Below, in pieces: positions 5,083 through 5,607 of a DNA stretch of 5,607 nt (position 1 is its first letter; each line of letters opens with the position of its first letter). Under the pieces are notes generated by a model, which worked only from the letters and a program-made list of their open reading frames with translations, had not been told where the DNA came from and made no database searches. A program made the translations under genes and the position numbers. Source of the DNA: Comamonadaceae bacterium (GTDB lineage Bacteria; Pseudomonadota; Gammaproteobacteria; Burkholderiales; Burkholderiaceae_C); NCBI GenBank assembly GCA_013298415.1, contig JAAFHN010000205.1, positions 1-5,607 on the forward strand, read 5' to 3'.

Positions 5083-5475
5083 GTGAAACTGCTTTTGAAG
5101 GCCTCTGTGGACTGCCCCTGCATCTCGGGCCGGGCTTATGGCGACTGCTGCGGCCCTTTGCATGCAGGCGGTGTGGCTGAAACACCCGAAGCCCTCATGC
5201 GCAGCCGCTACAGCGCCTATGCCTTGCGCCTCAGCCCCTACCTGCTGCGCACCTGGCACGGCAGCACCTCGCCTGGCGAGATGGAAGGCGACATCGGCAT
5301 GAAATGGATCGGCCTAGAAGTGCTGCACGCAGAATCAAGTGCTGACGCTGGCGTGGTGGAATTCATCGCCCGCTACAAATCCAACGGCAAAGCAGGCCAA
5401 CTCCACGAAGTCAGCCGCTTCGTTCGAGAAGGCGGGGCTTGGCGGTATGTGGATGGCGTTCGCCCGGAGCAATGA
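5083..5475 (+). CDS. ychJ: YchJ-family (UPF0225) SEC-C protein, copy 2
   Basis: This is the 130-residue paralogue of the protein at 3673-4065, identical at 115 positions. It keeps the zinc cysteines (11, 13, 22, 23 in DCPCISGRAYGDCC) and all YchJ landmarks, including LMRSRYSAYAL, RTWHGSTSPGEMEGD and EFIARYKSNGKAGQ. About 60 nucleotide differences yield only 15 amino acid changes, so both copies appear to have evolved under selection for protein function. It also lacks the C-terminal second SEC-C motif of E. coli YchJ. The start is a GTG without Shine-Dalgarno spacing. Its stop overlaps the next gene as ATGA, which suggests that this copy, not copy 1, sits in the native operon with the VOC gene. 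Confidence 0.9.
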   Translation: MKLLLKASVDCPCISGRAYGDCCGPLHAGGVAETPEALMRSRYSAYALRLSPYLLRTWHGSTSPGEMEGDIGMKWIGLEVLHAESSADAGVVEFIARYKSNGKAGQLHEVSRFVREGGAWRYVDGVRPEQ

Positions 5476-5607
5476 TGATCAAGTTTTTGCAAACCACCCC
5501 CATCCTGCGCAGCTTGAGCGAGCCGTTGGCGCGGGCGTTCTACATCGACTTTTTGGGTTTTGAGATCGTGTTTGAACACCGCTTTGCACCGGGCATGCCG
5601 CTCTACA
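5472..5607 (+). CDS. Glyoxalase-superfamily (VOC / bleomycin-resistance-like) protein, 5' part only
   Basis: The frame runs open to the window edge and gives 45 residues. After MMIKFLQTTPILRS comes ARAFYIDFLGFEIVFEHRF, which matches the first beta-alpha-beta unit of vicinal oxygen chelate proteins, where 'FYxDFLGFE' is a hallmark. The ending APGMPLY agrees with the subgroup annotated as glyoxalase superfamily or bleomycin-resistance-like. The first ATG (5472) overlaps the ychJ stop and the second (5475) follows directly; either may be used. Metal ligands and substrate cannot be judged because most of the protein is outside the window. Confidence 0.8.
   Translation, partial: MMIKFLQTTPILRSLSEPLARAFYIDFLGFEIVFEHRFAPGMPLY

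Larger units (their letters stand above)
4952..5475 (+). repeat. Direct repeat copy 2: cydB tail + gap + ychJ
   Basis: This is the partner of 3542-4065 at +1410 bp with no gaps over the whole length. It starts inside a cydB-derived sequence and ends at the ychJ stop, where it continues into the VOC gene. Copy 1, by contrast, is preceded by complete cydB. The two outer flanks together therefore suggest the ancestral order cydB-ychJ-VOC. Confidence 0.93.

Noticed and set aside
4872..5180. 102-codon open frame on the + strand across the spacer and the second repeat
   Set aside because: It runs out of frame through the cydB remnant and ychJ copy 2, and its sequence is not recognisable as a protein family.
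3542..5475. Composite transposon or IS-flanked element
   Set aside because: The repeats consist of cydB tail and ychJ, not insertion-sequence genes. I see no transposase, terminal inverted repeats or short target duplications.

Overview
The window is GC-rich chromosomal DNA, most likely from a betaproteobacterium of the order Burkholderiales and probably near Comamonadaceae. This rests on codon usage, a GbsR-type regulator directly upstream of a short-Q-loop cytochrome bd oxidase operon, and intergenic palindromes of a kind I associate with that family. The placement is inference; no rRNA or other taxonomic marker is present.

Layout, all genes on the + strand. (1) Bases 1-315: the C-terminal part of a peroxiredoxin-like (AhpC/TSA) protein whose start lies outside the window. 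(2) 316-501: an intergenic region with a small hairpin and a strong sigma70-type promoter overlapped by a dyad that may be an operator. (3) 502-1071: a GbsR/MarR-family regulator. (4) 1072-1138: a 67-bp double palindrome between the regulator and the oxidase. (5) 1167-3598: cydA and cydB overlapping by ATGA, encoding a cytochrome bd-type quinol oxidase. (6) 3673-4065: a short YchJ-family (UPF0225) SEC-C protein started by GTG. (7) 4130-4772: a MNT/HEPN toxin-antitoxin module with an intact MntA-like nucleotidyltransferase and a HepT-like toxin gene that appears frameshifted and lacks a normal start. (8) 4773-4951: a spacer with no recognised gene. (9) 4952-5475: a second copy of the end of cydB, its downstream gap and ychJ. 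(10) 5472-5607: the start of a glyoxalase-superfamily (VOC) gene that runs off the window.

The main structural point is the relation between parts 5-6 and part 9. About 524 bp (3542-4065) recurs at 4952-5475 at a constant offset of 1410 bp with no insertion or deletion, but with roughly 15% divergence in ychJ. The MNT/HEPN module lies between the two copies. The simplest reading is an ancestral order cydB-ychJ-VOC that acquired the toxin-antitoxin segment together with a diverged cydB-tail/ychJ segment, leaving long direct repeats around the module.

Functionally, the regulator and cydAB probably form one respiratory unit: GbsR-type control of a low-oxygen or stress-tolerant quinol oxidase. 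The ychJ copies each carry a promoter that would place the transcript start on the GTG itself, predicting leaderless mRNAs. I did not find a convincing wholly new system. The most unusual items are the toxin-antitoxin island between diverged repeats, the broken toxin with an intact antitoxin, and the double palindrome whose mismatches are explained by alternative folding.
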